A DNA stretch of 64,000 nt, taken from NCBI GenBank assembly GCA_947651825.1, contig CANTAQ010000006.1:1-64000 (forward strand), given 5' to 3'. The DNA comes from an uncultured Clostridium sp. Lineage in GTDB: Bacteria; Bacillota; Clostridia; TANB77; CAG-508. Below, in pieces: positions 36,267 to 46,028 of this stretch (the first letter of the stretch is position 1; each line of letters opens with the position of its first letter). The notes under the pieces were generated by a model that worked only from the letters and a program-made list of their open reading frames with translations, ran no database searches and was not told the origin of the DNA. Position numbers and translations under genes: made by a program.

Positions 36267-36875
36267 CTATTTTCTTTGGTCAAAAATTCCATCTATTAAT
36301 CCATATTTTAATGCTTCTTCAGCTGTCATGTAATTATCCCTTTCTGTATCTTTTTCGATTTGTGCTAAGTCTTGACCTGTTCTTTCACTTAAAATCTTAT
36401 TTAATTTTTCTCTTGTTTTAACCATATGATCAGCATGTATTTTAATTTCTGTTGTTTGCCCTGAAAGTCCCCCTCCTGCTATTAACGGTTGATGTATAAG
36501 TATTTCTGAATTTGGTGTTGCAAATCTTTTTCCTTTTTCTCCTGATGCCAATAATACTGCTCCCATACTTGCTGCCATTCCTACACATATTGTAGATACT
36601 GGACATTTTATATAATTCATTGTATCAACTATTGCCATACCATCTGTTATAGATCCTCCTGGGCTGTTTATATAAAATGATATCTCTTTATCTGGATCTT
36701 CTGATTCTAAAAATAACATTTGTGCTATTACTAAACTTGCTGTTGCTGAATTTACATCTTCACTTAAAAAGATTATTCTATCTTTCAAAAGTCTTGAAAA
36801 TATATCATATGATCTTTCTCCTCTACTAGTTTGTTCAATTACATAAGGTACTAAACTATTCTTTGCTTTTTCCAT
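36267..36875 (-). CDS. clpP: ATP-dependent Clp protease proteolytic subunit ClpP
   Basis: The protein is 202 residues. Catalytic Ser is in [14 protein letters not shown], His in EILIHQPL and Asp in [18 protein letters not shown]. Serine protease that forms tetradecamers with ClpX/ClpC. Starts [24 protein letters not shown], as in Firmicute ClpP. In the tig-clpP-clpX order common in bacteria. Confidence 0.98.
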   Translation of the reverse strand: MEKAKNSLVPYVIEQTSRGERSYDIFSRLLKDRIIFLSEDVNSATASLVIAQMLFLESEDPDKEISFYINSPGGSITDGMAIVDTMNYIKCPVSTICVGMAASMGAVLLASGEKGKRFATPNSEILIHQPLIAGGGLSGQTTEIKIHADHMVKTREKLNKILSERTGQDLAQIEKDTERDNYMTAEEALKYGLIDGIFDQRK

Positions 36876-36913
36876 AAAATCCCCTCTTTCTTAAGTTTTA
36901 ACTTACATATTTT

Positions 36914-36948
36914 AATAGGGTGAATTCTTCTTATAGCTTCACCCTATT
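36914..36948 (-). terminator. Hairpin between tig and clpP
   Basis: AATAGGGTGAA / TTCACCCTATT stem (11 bp). On the minus strand it is followed only by TAAAATAT, so it may be a weak or partial terminator. Confidence 0.5.
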
Positions 36949-36958
36949 GTTTTTTGTT

Positions 36959-38245
36959 TTATTTAATTTTAGCTTTGTCTACTATATATTGTACTGTTTT
37001 TTCAGATTTTAAACTTCCTTCTACATAGTTTCTAAGTTGTGGATTATTTTTAACTTCTTCTTCTTTTTGTCCATATGCTGTAGCCATTTCTTTTATCTTT
37101 TCTTCTACTTCTTTATCTGTTACTTCTATTTTAGCAGCTTTTGTAACTGCTTCTAATACTAAGTTAACTTTAACTTGTCTTTCTGCTTCTTCTTTATATT
37201 CATCTCTAAATTCTTGTTTTGTTTTTCCTATCATTTGAAGGTATTGATCTAAGTTCATTCCTTGGTAGCTTAATCTTGATGAAATATCTTGTTCCATGTT
37301 ATCTATTTGAGTTTCAATCATTCCTGATGGTATTTCTACTTTTGCATCTTTGCAAACTGCTTCTATTGCCGCTTCTTCTGTTTCATATTTTGCCCTTGAA
37401 GTATTCTCTTTTTCTTGTTTTTCTCTAATAGATTTTTTCCAATCTGCTAATGTATCAAACTCACTAGCATCTTTTGCAAAATCATCATTAATTTCTGGAA
37501 GTTCTTTCTTCTTTATTTCATGTAATTTTATTTTAAATGTAGCTTCTTTTCCTGCTAAGTCTTTAGATGGATAATCTTCTGGGAATGTTACTTTTATATC
37601 TTTTTCTTCATCTGTTTTCATTCCAATTATTTGATCTTCAAATCCTGGTATGAATTTTCCACTTCCTATTTCTAGTTCATAATTTTCTGCTTTTCCACCT
37701 TCAAAAGCTTTTCCATCTGTAAATCCTTCAAAATCTATTATTGTTATATTTGATTTTTCTACAGGTTTATCTTCAACTGTAACTAGTCTTGCATTATGTT
37801 CTGCTATATGTGATAATTCATGATCTATATCTTCATCAGATACATTATACTCTACTTTTTTTAATTCTATACCTTCATATTTTCCTAATGTTACTTCTGG
37901 TTTTGTTTGAACAACTGCTGTAAATATTAAATCTTTTCCTGATTCCATTTGTTCTATATCTATTTCTGGTTTACTTACAGCTTCTATCTTATTTTCTTCT
38001 AATCCTTTTGTATATACTTCTCCTGCAACTTCATTAAATGCATCTTCATAAAATATTTCTATACCATATGCTTTTTCTACCATTTTAAATGGTGCTTTTC
38101 CTTTTCTAAAACCTGGTATATTGAAATATCTTGCATTTTTTGTATATACACTTTGAATTGCTTCCTCGAATTTTTCTGCTTCAACTGTAAATTGTAATTT
38201 AACCTCATTTGCTTTATCTTTTACATTTTCTACTTTTACTTTCAT
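36959..38245 (-). CDS. tig: Trigger factor
   Basis: 428 residues from MKVKVENVKDK (38245), the standard trigger-factor start; the frame extends upstream to 38284 without support. The ribosome-binding N-domain holds the FRKGKAPF signature. The PPIase domain (FEGFTDGKAFEGGKAENYEL and GSGKFIPGFEDQIIG) and helical C-domain follow. It is a ribosome-associated chaperone and prolyl isomerase. It lies upstream of clpP. Confidence 0.97.
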   Translation of the reverse strand: MKVKVENVKDKANEVKLQFTVEAEKFEEAIQSVYTKNARYFNIPGFRKGKAPFKMVEKAYGIEIFYEDAFNEVAGEVYTKGLEENKIEAVSKPEIDIEQMESGKDLIFTAVVQTKPEVTLGKYEGIELKKVEYNVSDEDIDHELSHIAEHNARLVTVEDKPVEKSNITIIDFEGFTDGKAFEGGKAENYELEIGSGKFIPGFEDQIIGMKTDEEKDIKVTFPEDYPSKDLAGKEATFKIKLHEIKKKELPEINDDFAKDASEFDTLADWKKSIREKQEKENTSRAKYETEEAAIEAVCKDAKVEIPSGMIETQIDNMEQDISSRLSYQGMNLDQYLQMIGKTKQEFRDEYKEEAERQVKVNLVLEAVTKAAKIEVTDKEVEEKIKEMATAYGQKEEEVKNNPQLRNYVEGSLKSEKTVQYIVDKAKIK

Positions 38246-38327
38246 TGTTTTAATCCAATCCTTTCTTCTTGTAAAATTAACCATATCATTATATCATAAA
38301 TATTTAATTTTGCAAGACTCTAGGCAT

Positions 38328-38364
38328 AAAAAAACAAGACCCTTGATTTAGAGTCTTGTTTTTT
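38328..38364 (-). terminator. Terminator of the lipoprotein gene
   Basis: AACAAGAC / GTCTTGTT stem with A-runs and T-runs on both sides, right after the lipoprotein stop. Confidence 0.75.
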
Positions 38365-38369
38365 ATTAT

Positions 38370-38792
38370 TTATTTTACTTTGTATCCTTCATCTTCTAAA
38401 GATTTCTTTAAATCATCTTTTGAAACTTCTTCTGATACTTCTACTCCTCCCATTGCTGAGAATGTTTTAGCATCTAATTGCATTGTTACTTTTTTACCTT
38501 TTCCTTCAATTTCTATTCCTGAAGTTTCCATTCCTAACATTTTAAGATATGAGATACCTGTTTCTAATTCTTCTTTCATTTTTTCAGCAGTATCTTTATC
38601 ATCATATGTCATTGTCATTTTTATTGTATCAACTTTGTCGTCTTTTAATTTAATTTCTATTTTTTCTTTGTATGTTACTCCGTCTTCTGTTGTTTCCTTT
38701 GTTGCTACTATTTTATTTCCACATCCTGTTAATGATACTAATATTACTAATAAGAAAGCTACAACTGCTAATATTTTTAATGTCTTTTTCAT
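38370..38792 (-). CDS. Small lipoprotein (DUF1307-like)
   Basis: The protein is 140 residues. The type II signal peptide has lipobox LTGC at residue ~24 (ILVSLTGCGN). The mature part is acidic and Lys-rich with short repeats of beta-strand character (EDGVTYKEKIEIKLKDDKVDTIKM...), resembling small DUF1307-type lipoproteins, though this match is tentative. Anchored outside the cytoplasmic membrane; function unknown. Confidence 0.75.
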   Translation of the reverse strand: MKKTLKILAVVAFLLVILVSLTGCGNKIVATKETTEDGVTYKEKIEIKLKDDKVDTIKMTMTYDDKDTAEKMKEELETGISYLKMLGMETSGIEIEGKGKKVTMQLDAKTFSAMGGVEVSEEVSKDDLKKSLEDEGYKVK

Positions 38793-38879
38793 TTATTAAT
38801 TCACCTCCACTAAATTTTATAGTGCAATTATATCACAATGAAAAAAAATAGTACACCCTTTTTTCGACTTTTTTTTATT

Positions 38880-38915
38880 TTTTTAGAGGTTAGTTAAAAT
38901 ATACTAACCTCTAAT
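38880..38915 (-). terminator. Terminator of the DUF1292 gene
   Basis: AGAGGTTAGT / ACTAACCTCT stem (10 bp) with T-rich tail, just after the stop codon at 38920. Confidence 0.8.
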
Positions 38916-38919
38916 TTTA

Positions 38920-39228
38920 TTATTCATCTATGAAATTAAATTCATCTTTGAATTTATCCTTAAATATTTGGAATATTGTATTTAATGTTTCTTGGTCTTC
39001 AACTCCTACATATGATTCTTCATCTTCTGAATCTGTGTCCTCTACTTTCAATATTACCACTTCATCAGCTTCCTCTTCCTCTGTTGGTAATAATATTACA
39101 TACTCCTCTGAATTATATTCAATTAAATCTAAAAATTCGAATTTTACTTCGTTTCCATCCTCATCATTTAAAGTTATAATGTTATCTAACTCTTCATCCA
39201 TCTCTGATATATCTTTTTCTAAATCCAT
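38920..39228 (-). CDS. DUF1292 (YrzB-like) acidic protein
   Basis: The protein is 102 residues and strongly acidic. It has the DUF1292 pattern: ITLNDEDGNEVKFEFLDLIEYNSEEYVILLP, then EVVILKVEDTD and ETLNTIFQIFKDKF. This family is widespread in Firmicutes near alaS/ruvX and of unknown function. It stands alone here. Confidence 0.85.
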   Translation of the reverse strand: MDLEKDISEMDEELDNIITLNDEDGNEVKFEFLDLIEYNSEEYVILLPTEEEEADEVVILKVEDTDSEDEESYVGVEDQETLNTIFQIFKDKFKDEFNFIDE

Positions 39229-39480
39229 ATTAATCTCCTTTCACTTTTCAATATCTTTTTTATATCATATACTTCTATTATTTGCAATAGATTTAGAAAA
39301 TATTTATTGGTTATATTTTATGTTTGAATCAAGTCTATGTAATTCTTCTTTTTATTAAATTTTATTTGTTTTTTATACTTTTTCTACTATGAAATGCTAA
39401 ACTTTTTTAGATTTTTTAAAATTAATATCCACATTAAACTATACTATTTCTATATTTAAGACAAAATATTTTCATTTAAC

Positions 39481-39698
39481 AAAAAAATCCCCACATTAGC
39501 CGTTTTCAAAGAAATTTTAAGGACCTGTTCTAAAACAGGTGGGTGTCTGCCTTAATATTCATGGGCTTCTTACTACGATTTTGTGTAAGCTTGCACGCCA
39601 TATTCAGAGCTTCGGACTCCCTTTCCTCAACTGTTGGTTCTAAAATTTCTTGTCTTTCTCGCACTATGCAGGGAAAAATTAATTACATTATTTAGTAT
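39481..39698 (-). ncRNA. Candidate structured RNA, 6S-like rod architecture
   Basis: About 218 nt between a consensus promoter (39705-39733) and a T7 run (39481-39487). GC is clearly above the surroundings and there is no good ORF. The 5' segment TCCCTGCATAG pairs with CTAATGTGGGGA at the 3' end, then AAGAAATTTTA pairs with TAAAATTTCTT further in (exact complements), with internal loops between. An ACCTGTT-TTAG-AACAGGT hairpin sits near the 3' side. A long rod with internal bulges and a side hairpin resembles 6S RNA, but I cannot match the family's sequence, so the identity is open. Confidence 0.55.
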
Positions 39699-39704
39699 AG
39701 TTTT

Positions 39705-39733
39705 ATATTATCATATTATGCATTTGTTGTCAA
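39705..39733 (-). promoter_or_regulatory. Promoter of the candidate structured RNA
   Basis: TTGACA (39728-39733), a 17-bp spacer and TAATAT (39705-39710), the expected geometry for a strong housekeeping promoter. No ribosome site follows. Confidence 0.7.
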
Positions 39734-39911
39734 TCTTGTTACTATTTTTTTGATGAGATTTGCAAATATTTTTTGTCTAACATTTGTTTGCAATCATTTT
39801 ATATTACAATTTTATTACATTTTTGTATTCACTATTGACTATTGGTTATATAAACAGTATAATAATACATATAATGTAATTCCGATTTCATTATACTTTT
39901 GTTCATTATTC

Positions 39912-40161
39912 CTTAACAAAAGCAGAAAGCCCATATGGATTTATCCATATGGGCTTTCTGTTCTACTTACGAATTTACTTGTTTGTTTTCATCCCCTTTT
40001 TTATTTTGTCTTATCTCTGAGCGAATGTCAAAACGAATTTAAATTCAGTTGCAGGCTTGGTGCCCAAAAAAACTTTTTCTTCGTTTCTACATCCTTTCAG
40101 CCCATGATGTAGAATTGCATGTTTACATGTCTCCTTTAATTCTCTCCAAAAGCAAGTTAGT
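39912..40161 (-). ncRNA. Second candidate non-coding RNA with strong terminator
   Basis: About 250 nt upstream of and divergent from the nicotinate phosphoribosyltransferase gene. It runs from a promoter (TTGCAA-18-TATAAT) to a very stable hairpin (AGAAAGCCCATATGGA arms, 39924-39960) followed by GCTTTTGTT. It contains a 9-bp hairpin TTCTACATC / GATGTAGAA and a GGGCACCAAGCCTGC block. A 7-codon frame with AAAGGAG upstream (MQFYIMG) overlaps the hairpin. I recognise no riboswitch or RNA family. The strand rests on promoter and terminator only; a leader of the plus-strand gene is possible. Confidence 0.45.
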
Positions 40162-40167
40162 AGAATA

Positions 40168-40197
40168 ATTATATAATTTTTTACATAATTCTTGCAA
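40168..40197 (-). promoter_or_regulatory. Promoter of the second candidate RNA
   Basis: TTGCAA (40192-40197), an 18-bp spacer and TATAAT (40168-40173), minus strand. Confidence 0.5.
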
Positions 40198-40264
40198 CTA
40201 TATTTTACTTGACATTTGTGTTATAATTCTTTTTGAAATTTTTTTATAATAATGGAGGATTTTT

Positions 40265-41698
40265 ATGGATACAAGAAATTTAACTTTAGTTACAGATTTT
40301 TATGAACTTACTATGTCTAATGCATATTTCGAAAAAGGAATGCATGATACTATCGTATATTTTGATGTTTTCTTTAGACAAATTCCTGATAACGGAGGAT
40401 ATGCTCTCTGTGCTGGTCTAGAACAAATTATAGAATATGTTAAAAATCTGCATTTTACTAAAGATGATATTGAATATTTAAGCAGTTTCGGGAAATTTTC
40501 TGATGGATTTTTAAATTATCTTGAAAACTTTAATTTTACAGGAAGCATTTGGGCAGTTCCTGAAGGAACTGTAATTTTTCCAAATGAACCATTAATTACT
40601 GTAAGAGCTCCTATGATTGAAGCTCAACTATTAGAAACTACTATTTTAATGATGTTAAATCATGAATCTTTAATTGCCACAAAATCGTCTAGAATTATTG
40701 CAGCAGCTAAAGGTAGACCTGTTATGGAGTTTGGTGCAAGACGTGCTCACAATGTTGATGCTGCTGTTTTCGGTGCTAGGGCTGCTATTATAGGAGGCTG
40801 TACTGGTACATCTTGTACATATACTTCACAAAAGTTTAATGTTATTGCAAGTGGTACTATGGCACACAGTTTTGTACAAAGCTTTGATTCCGAATATGAA
40901 GCTTTTAAAGCATATGCTGAAACATACCCTGATGATTGCTTACTTCTTATTGATACCTATAATTCTCTTGAATCTGGCATTGTAAATGCCATCAAAGTTT
41001 TCAATGAAGTTCTTCTTCCAAAAGGATTTAGACCAAAAGGTGTTAGATTAGACAGTGGTGACTTAGCATATCTTTCTAAAAAAATAAGAAAAATTTTAGA
41101 TGATGCAGGATTTTCTGATTGTAAAATCTGTGTTAGTAATGCTTTAGATGAAAGACTTATTACTTCTCTTTTAAATCAAGGTGCATGTATAGATTCTTTT
41201 GGTGTTGGTGAAAATTTAATTACAGCTAAAAGTAATCCTGTTTTTGGTGGAGTTTATAAATTATCTGCTATTGAAAAAGATGGTCAAATTGTTCCAAAAA
41301 TTAAGGTATCTGAAAATACAGTTAAAATAACAAATCCAGGTTTTAAGAAAGTATATCGTTTCTATTCAAAAGACTCTGGTAAAGCTTTAGCCGATGTAAT
41401 TACTTTAGCTGATGAAAAAATTCCAGATGATAATTATACAATTTTTGATCCGCAAAATCCTTGGAGAAAAAAAGTTTTAAAAAATTATATAGTTCAACCA
41501 TTACATCAAGAAATATTTAAAAATGGACAATTAGTTTACAATTCTCCTGAACTTTCTGATATTGCACAACATTGCAAAAAAGAACTTAATACTTTATGGG
41601 ATGAAGTTAGACGTATGGAAAATCCTCATAGATACTATGTTGATTTATCTTATGAATTATGGAATTTGAAGAATAGAATGTTAAATGAAATTAAATGA
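40265..41698 (+). CDS. pncB: Nicotinate phosphoribosyltransferase
   Basis: The protein is 477 residues. Family motifs: TLVTDFYELTMSNAYFE at the N-terminus, EFGARRAHNVDAA, SGTMAHSFVQSF (catalytic His) and RLDSGDLAYLSKKIR. It converts nicotinate + PRPP (with ATP) to nicotinate mononucleotide for NAD salvage. The ribosome site GGAGG is 7 nt before the ATG. It is monocistronic, in the opposite direction to its neighbours. Confidence 0.96.
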   Translation: MDTRNLTLVTDFYELTMSNAYFEKGMHDTIVYFDVFFRQIPDNGGYALCAGLEQIIEYVKNLHFTKDDIEYLSSFGKFSDGFLNYLENFNFTGSIWAVPEGTVIFPNEPLITVRAPMIEAQLLETTILMMLNHESLIATKSSRIIAAAKGRPVMEFGARRAHNVDAAVFGARAAIIGGCTGTSCTYTSQKFNVIASGTMAHSFVQSFDSEYEAFKAYAETYPDDCLLLIDTYNSLESGIVNAIKVFNEVLLPKGFRPKGVRLDSGDLAYLSKKIRKILDDAGFSDCKICVSNALDERLITSLLNQGACIDSFGVGENLITAKSNPVFGGVYKLSAIEKDGQIVPKIKVSENTVKITNPGFKKVYRFYSKDSGKALADVITLADEKIPDDNYTIFDPQNPWRKKVLKNYIVQPLHQEIFKNGQLVYNSPELSDIAQHCKKELNTLWDEVRRMENPHRYYVDLSYELWNLKNRMLNEIK

Positions 41699-41718
41699 TA
41701 TTATTTCTATATTATTCA

Positions 41719-41758
41719 AAAAAAATCAAGAAAGCATACTCGCTTTCCTGATTTTTTA
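41719..41758. terminator. Bidirectional terminator between pncB and galE
   Basis: AATCAAGAAAGC / GCTTTCCTGATT near-perfect 12-bp stem, A-run left and T-run right, between convergent stop codons. Confidence 0.8.
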
Positions 41759-41766
41759 TATTGTTT

Positions 41767-42765
41767 TTAGTTCTTCTGTGCAAAATTCCATGTATCCTTA
41801 CACATCTCTTCTATTTTTTTCTCTGCTTTCCATCCTAATTCTTTCTCAGCTTTGCTTGCATTGGCATAACATGCTGGTATATCTCCTGGTCTTCTTGGTC
41901 CTATTTTGTAGTTCACTTTTATGTTATTCATTTTTTCAAAATTTTGTACTAACTCTAATACTGAATATCCATTTCCTGTTCCTAAATTATATATTTTTAC
42001 TCCCGCTTCTTTTCTTATTTTATCTAATGCTTTTAAATGTCCTTTAGCTAAGTCTACCACATGTATATAATCTCTTACTCCTGTTCCATCTGGAGTCGGA
42101 TAATCATTGCCAAATACTGTTAACTCAGGATATTTTCCTTTTGCTACTCCTACTATATATGGCATTACATTATTTGGAATACCATTTGGCCTTTCTCCTA
42201 TCAGTCCACTTTTATGTGCACCTATTGGATTAAAATATCTAAGTATTGCTACACTAAACTTTTCATCTGATACATTTACATCTTGTAATATTTGTTCTAT
42301 CATTAATTTGGTTGAACCATATGGATTTGTCGTTGATAATGGAAAGTCCTCTGTTATTGGTAGTTCTGCTGGATTTCCATATACTGTTGCTGATGAACTA
42401 AATACTATTCTCTTACAATTATATTTTTTCATTAATTTTAATAATATTAATGTTCCTGTTATGTTGTTATGATAATATTCTATTGGCTTTGCTACTGATT
42501 CTCCTACTGCTTTTAATCCTGCAAAATGCATTACAGATTCAATATTGTTTTCTTTAAATACTTGTTCTAGTTTTTCCTCATCTAATAAATCTACTTCGTA
42601 AAAATCAAATTTCTTTCCTGTTATCTCTTTTAATCTGTCTAAAACATCTGGTGAACTGTTTGAGAAGTTATCTACTATAACAACTTCTTCTCCTGCTTCT
42701 AATAATTCTACAACTGCATGACTTCCTATGTAACCTGTTCCTCCTGTTACTAAAATCTTACTCAC
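41767..42765 (-). CDS. galE: UDP-glucose 4-epimerase GalE
   Basis: The protein is 332 residues. NAD-binding GGTGYIGSHAVVEL at the N-terminus, the SDR catalytic Y-x3-K (YGSTKLM) and Ser in SSSATVYG, and the GalE C-terminal RRPGDIPACYA block are present. It interconverts UDP-glucose and UDP-galactose for surface sugars. Next to glycan and cell-wall genes. Confidence 0.96.
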   Translation of the reverse strand: MSKILVTGGTGYIGSHAVVELLEAGEEVVIVDNFSNSSPDVLDRLKEITGKKFDFYEVDLLDEEKLEQVFKENNIESVMHFAGLKAVGESVAKPIEYYHNNITGTLILLKLMKKYNCKRIVFSSSATVYGNPAELPITEDFPLSTTNPYGSTKLMIEQILQDVNVSDEKFSVAILRYFNPIGAHKSGLIGERPNGIPNNVMPYIVGVAKGKYPELTVFGNDYPTPDGTGVRDYIHVVDLAKGHLKALDKIRKEAGVKIYNLGTGNGYSVLELVQNFEKMNNIKVNYKIGPRRPGDIPACYANASKAEKELGWKAEKKIEEMCKDTWNFAQKN

Positions 42766-42784
42766 AAAAACTCCCCCTTACTTC

Positions 42785-43366
42785 TTAATATATTTCTTTA
42801 TATATTTCATAATTTTGTAATATCTTTTTTACATACATTTTAGTTTCTGTAAATGGTATGTTTTCTATATCTGTCCCAGCTTCATTGATTATACCCTCTG
42901 CTATCCATGTGTTTACATTTCCCATTCCAGCATTATATGCTATAATCGCTAAATTTAATTCGTTGTCATATTCTTTTAATAACATTGCAAAGTAATGTGT
43001 TCCTATTTTTATATTTGTTTCTGCTTCATATAGTTTTTCTTCAGTTAAATCTTGTATTCCTAATTCTTCTGCAATTTCTTCTGCTGTTGGTAACATTACT
43101 TGCATTAATCCAATAGCTCCACTTGTTGACTTTACATTTGATTCAAATCCGCTTTCTGCTTTTATTATACTATATATTAGTAATTCATCAATGCCTGTTT
43201 CTTGTGCTATTTCTTTTACATTCTCTTCATATTTTATAGGATATATTTTCTGTAAAATTTGTGGTTTAAAGCTATATAATAGTGCTATTATTACTATTCC
43301 TAATAGCATAATAATTCCTAATAATTTTTTCAATATATTCTCCTTTGTTTTTTTATTTTGCATCAT
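42785..43366 (-). CDS. Lytic transglycosylase (SLT domain)
   Basis: The protein is 193 residues. One N-terminal membrane helix or signal anchor is followed by an SLT domain: catalytic Glu in IIKAESGFES, then SGAIGLMQVMLPTAEE, and NLAIIAYNAGMGNVNTW. It cleaves the glycan strand of peptidoglycan outside the membrane. Its start overlaps the polA end by 14 bp, indicating coupling. Confidence 0.92.
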   Translation of the reverse strand: MMQNKKTKENILKKLLGIIMLLGIVIIALLYSFKPQILQKIYPIKYEENVKEIAQETGIDELLIYSIIKAESGFESNVKSTSGAIGLMQVMLPTAEEIAEELGIQDLTEEKLYEAETNIKIGTHYFAMLLKEYDNELNLAIIAYNAGMGNVNTWIAEGIINEAGTDIENIPFTETKMYVKKILQNYEIYKEIY

Positions 43367-46028
43367 ACAAGTTCTTAGCTTCTGAAAGTTCTATCTTTAA
43401 TGGAATTTTTAAATTTATAACATTTTCCATTTTATTTTTTACTATTTCTTTTACCTTTTCTATTTCTTCCATATTTGTTTCTATTAAAATTTCATCATGA
43501 ACTTGTAATACAATTTTTGATTTCATACTGGCTTTTTTTAATTGGCTATATATATCCCACATTGCCTTTTTCATTATATCTGCTGCCGTTCCTTGTATCG
43601 GTGTATTCATAGCTACTCTGCTTCCAAATTGTCTTACTAAATAATTGTTTGATTGCAATTCTGGAACATATCTTCTTCTATTAAACAATGTTTCAACATA
43701 TGTTTTTTCTTTTGCATCTTCTACTACTGTTTCCATAAAGTCTTTTATTCCATTATATTTATTTAAATATTGCTCAATATATTTTTTTGCTTCTTTTCTA
43801 GATATTCCTATTTGCTCTCCTAGTCCAAAATCTGATATTCCGTATACTATTCCGAAATTTACTGCCTTTGCCTTTGATCTTTCTTCATGAGTTACTTCTT
43901 CCATAGGAACATCAAATACTTTTGAAGCTACTTGAGTGTGTATATCTTCATCATTATTAAAAGCTTGTATCATGTTACTATCATCTGATATATGTGCTAA
44001 TACTCTTAGTTCTATTTGTGAATAATCTGCATCTATAAATACGTTATCCTCTGTTGGTTTAAAGACCTTTCGTAAGTTTTTACCCAATTCAAACCTAGTT
44101 GGTATATTTTGCAAATTAGGTTCTGTACTACTTATTCTTCCTGTTGCAGTTACTGTTTGGTGAAAATATGAATGCACTCGGTTATCTTTTTCATTTATAT
44201 ATGGTAGTAATCCTTCAACATATGTTGAATTCAATTTACCTATTTGTCTAAACTCTAATAATTTATTAATTATTGGATGTGCATTTTTTAGTTTTTCAAG
44301 TATTTCAACATTTGTTGAATATCCTGTTTTGTTCTTCTTTCCTAGTGGTAATTTTAATTTTTCGAAAAGTACTTCTCCCAATTGCTTTGGTGAATTTATA
44401 TTAAATTCTTCTCCTGCTAATTCATATATTTCTTTTGATAATTCTTCTATTCTCTGTTTTAAATCATCTCCAAATTCTAATAATTCTTGCTTATCTACAT
44501 ATATTCCTACAAATTGCATATCTGCTAAAACTTCTACAAGTGGCATCTCTATTTCATTGAATAATTTTAACATTTCTGTTTCTTTCATTCTATTAGTTAA
44601 TTCATAATATAATTTATTTATAAAATTTACATATATATATGGTTTCAAATCTTTAGTTTCAGCTATATTCTGCATATCAAATAGATTTAATTGTTCAGTT
44701 TTAGTTTCATGTCTTTCATCTAAATAATCAGTAATATCTGCTTGCAAATATTCTTGTGCTAAATATTCTATTGTATATTTGCTAATATTTGAATTTAACA
44801 GATATCCTGCAATTTCTATATCAAACATTAATTCTTCTGGCTGTATATCCGCTTCTTTTAATAATATATAATCTTGTTTTTGTTTATATCCTATTTTTAC
44901 AATCTGCTTGTTTTCAAATATTTCTTTCATGTCTTGAATGTTCTTTATTAAATATGCCTTTTTTTGTTTTTCTGAATATATAGTTACTGCTTCTATCTCC
45001 TTATTTATTATTCCTACATTTTGTACTTCTTTTGATATTATATAATAAAATATTTTTTTGTTTTCTTCTATCTCTTTTTTTATTTCACTAAAAACTTTTT
45101 CATCTACATTTTCTTCATATTCAATTTTTAACTTTTTCTCTTCTGAAATTTCTTTTTGTAAGCTAAACTTTTCTATAAACTTTGCAAATTTTAATTTTTT
45201 AAATATTTTTAAAACTTCTTCCTTATTCCATTCTTCTAACTTTATTTGTTTTAAATCTACTTCTATTGGGACTTTTGTATCTATTGTTCCTAAGGTCCTT
45301 GACATATATGCCATGTCTTCATTTTGCTCTATCTTTTCTTTTAATTTACCTTTAAAATCTCCTATATGTTCATATATTCCTTCTATGGTTTTATATTGTT
45401 TTACTAAATTTATTGCTGTTTTTTCTCCTACTCCTGGTATCCCTGGTATATTGTCTGAACTATCTCCTGCTAGTCCTTTTACTTCTATTAATTCTTTAGG
45501 TTTTAGTCCATATTTTTCTTCTATTTTTTCTATTGTATAATCGTCAACCTCTGTTTTTCCTTGAGTAGTATGAGGAATTCGTACCCTTATACTTTTGTCT
45601 ACCAATTGAAAGCTATCTCTATCACCTGTTAATATTGTTACATCTAGTTTGCTTTTTTGTCCCCATTTTGCCAATGTTCCAAGTATGTCATCTGCTTCAT
45701 ATCCTTCTTTTTCTATAATCTTTATATTCATAGCTGTTAATATTTCTTTTAATATTGGCATTTGACTTGCAAGTTCATTTGGCATTCCTTTTCTATTTGC
45801 CTTATAACCTTCATACATTTTATGTCTAAAAGTTGGAGATTTTAAGTCAAATGCTACTGCTAAGTATTCTGGTTCTATGTCATCTATTATCTTGAATAAT
45901 ATTGATAGAAATCCATATATTGCATTTGTATATGTTCCATCTTCTGTCATTAGCATTTTATTATTCATAATTCCATAAAATGCTCTATTTATGATGCTAT
46001 TTCCATCAATCAAAACTAATTTTTCCAT
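43353..46028 (-). CDS. polA: DNA polymerase I
   Basis: The protein is 891 residues. The 5'-3' exonuclease domain (1-290: VLIDGNSIINRAFYG, ILTGDRDSFQLVD, GLAGDSSDNIPGIPGVG) is followed by a degenerate 3'-5' exonuclease-like region. There the catalytic DxE is replaced (FYYIISKE), so proofreading is probably lost, as in B. subtilis. The polymerase domain (560-891) contains DADYSQIELRVLAHIS, the O-helix RSKAKAVNFGIVYG and QVHDEILIE. It fills Okazaki and repair gaps. Confidence 0.97.
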   Translation of the reverse strand: MEKLVLIDGNSIINRAFYGIMNNKMLMTEDGTYTNAIYGFLSILFKIIDDIEPEYLAVAFDLKSPTFRHKMYEGYKANRKGMPNELASQMPILKEILTAMNIKIIEKEGYEADDILGTLAKWGQKSKLDVTILTGDRDSFQLVDKSIRVRIPHTTQGKTEVDDYTIEKIEEKYGLKPKELIEVKGLAGDSSDNIPGIPGVGEKTAINLVKQYKTIEGIYEHIGDFKGKLKEKIEQNEDMAYMSRTLGTIDTKVPIEVDLKQIKLEEWNKEEVLKIFKKLKFAKFIEKFSLQKEISEEKKLKIEYEENVDEKVFSEIKKEIEENKKIFYYIISKEVQNVGIINKEIEAVTIYSEKQKKAYLIKNIQDMKEIFENKQIVKIGYKQKQDYILLKEADIQPEELMFDIEIAGYLLNSNISKYTIEYLAQEYLQADITDYLDERHETKTEQLNLFDMQNIAETKDLKPYIYVNFINKLYYELTNRMKETEMLKLFNEIEMPLVEVLADMQFVGIYVDKQELLEFGDDLKQRIEELSKEIYELAGEEFNINSPKQLGEVLFEKLKLPLGKKNKTGYSTNVEILEKLKNAHPIINKLLEFRQIGKLNSTYVEGLLPYINEKDNRVHSYFHQTVTATGRISSTEPNLQNIPTRFELGKNLRKVFKPTEDNVFIDADYSQIELRVLAHISDDSNMIQAFNNDEDIHTQVASKVFDVPMEEVTHEERSKAKAVNFGIVYGISDFGLGEQIGISRKEAKKYIEQYLNKYNGIKDFMETVVEDAKEKTYVETLFNRRRYVPELQSNNYLVRQFGSRVAMNTPIQGTAADIMKKAMWDIYSQLKKASMKSKIVLQVHDEILIETNMEEIEKVKEIVKNKMENVINLKIPLKIELSEAKNLYDAK

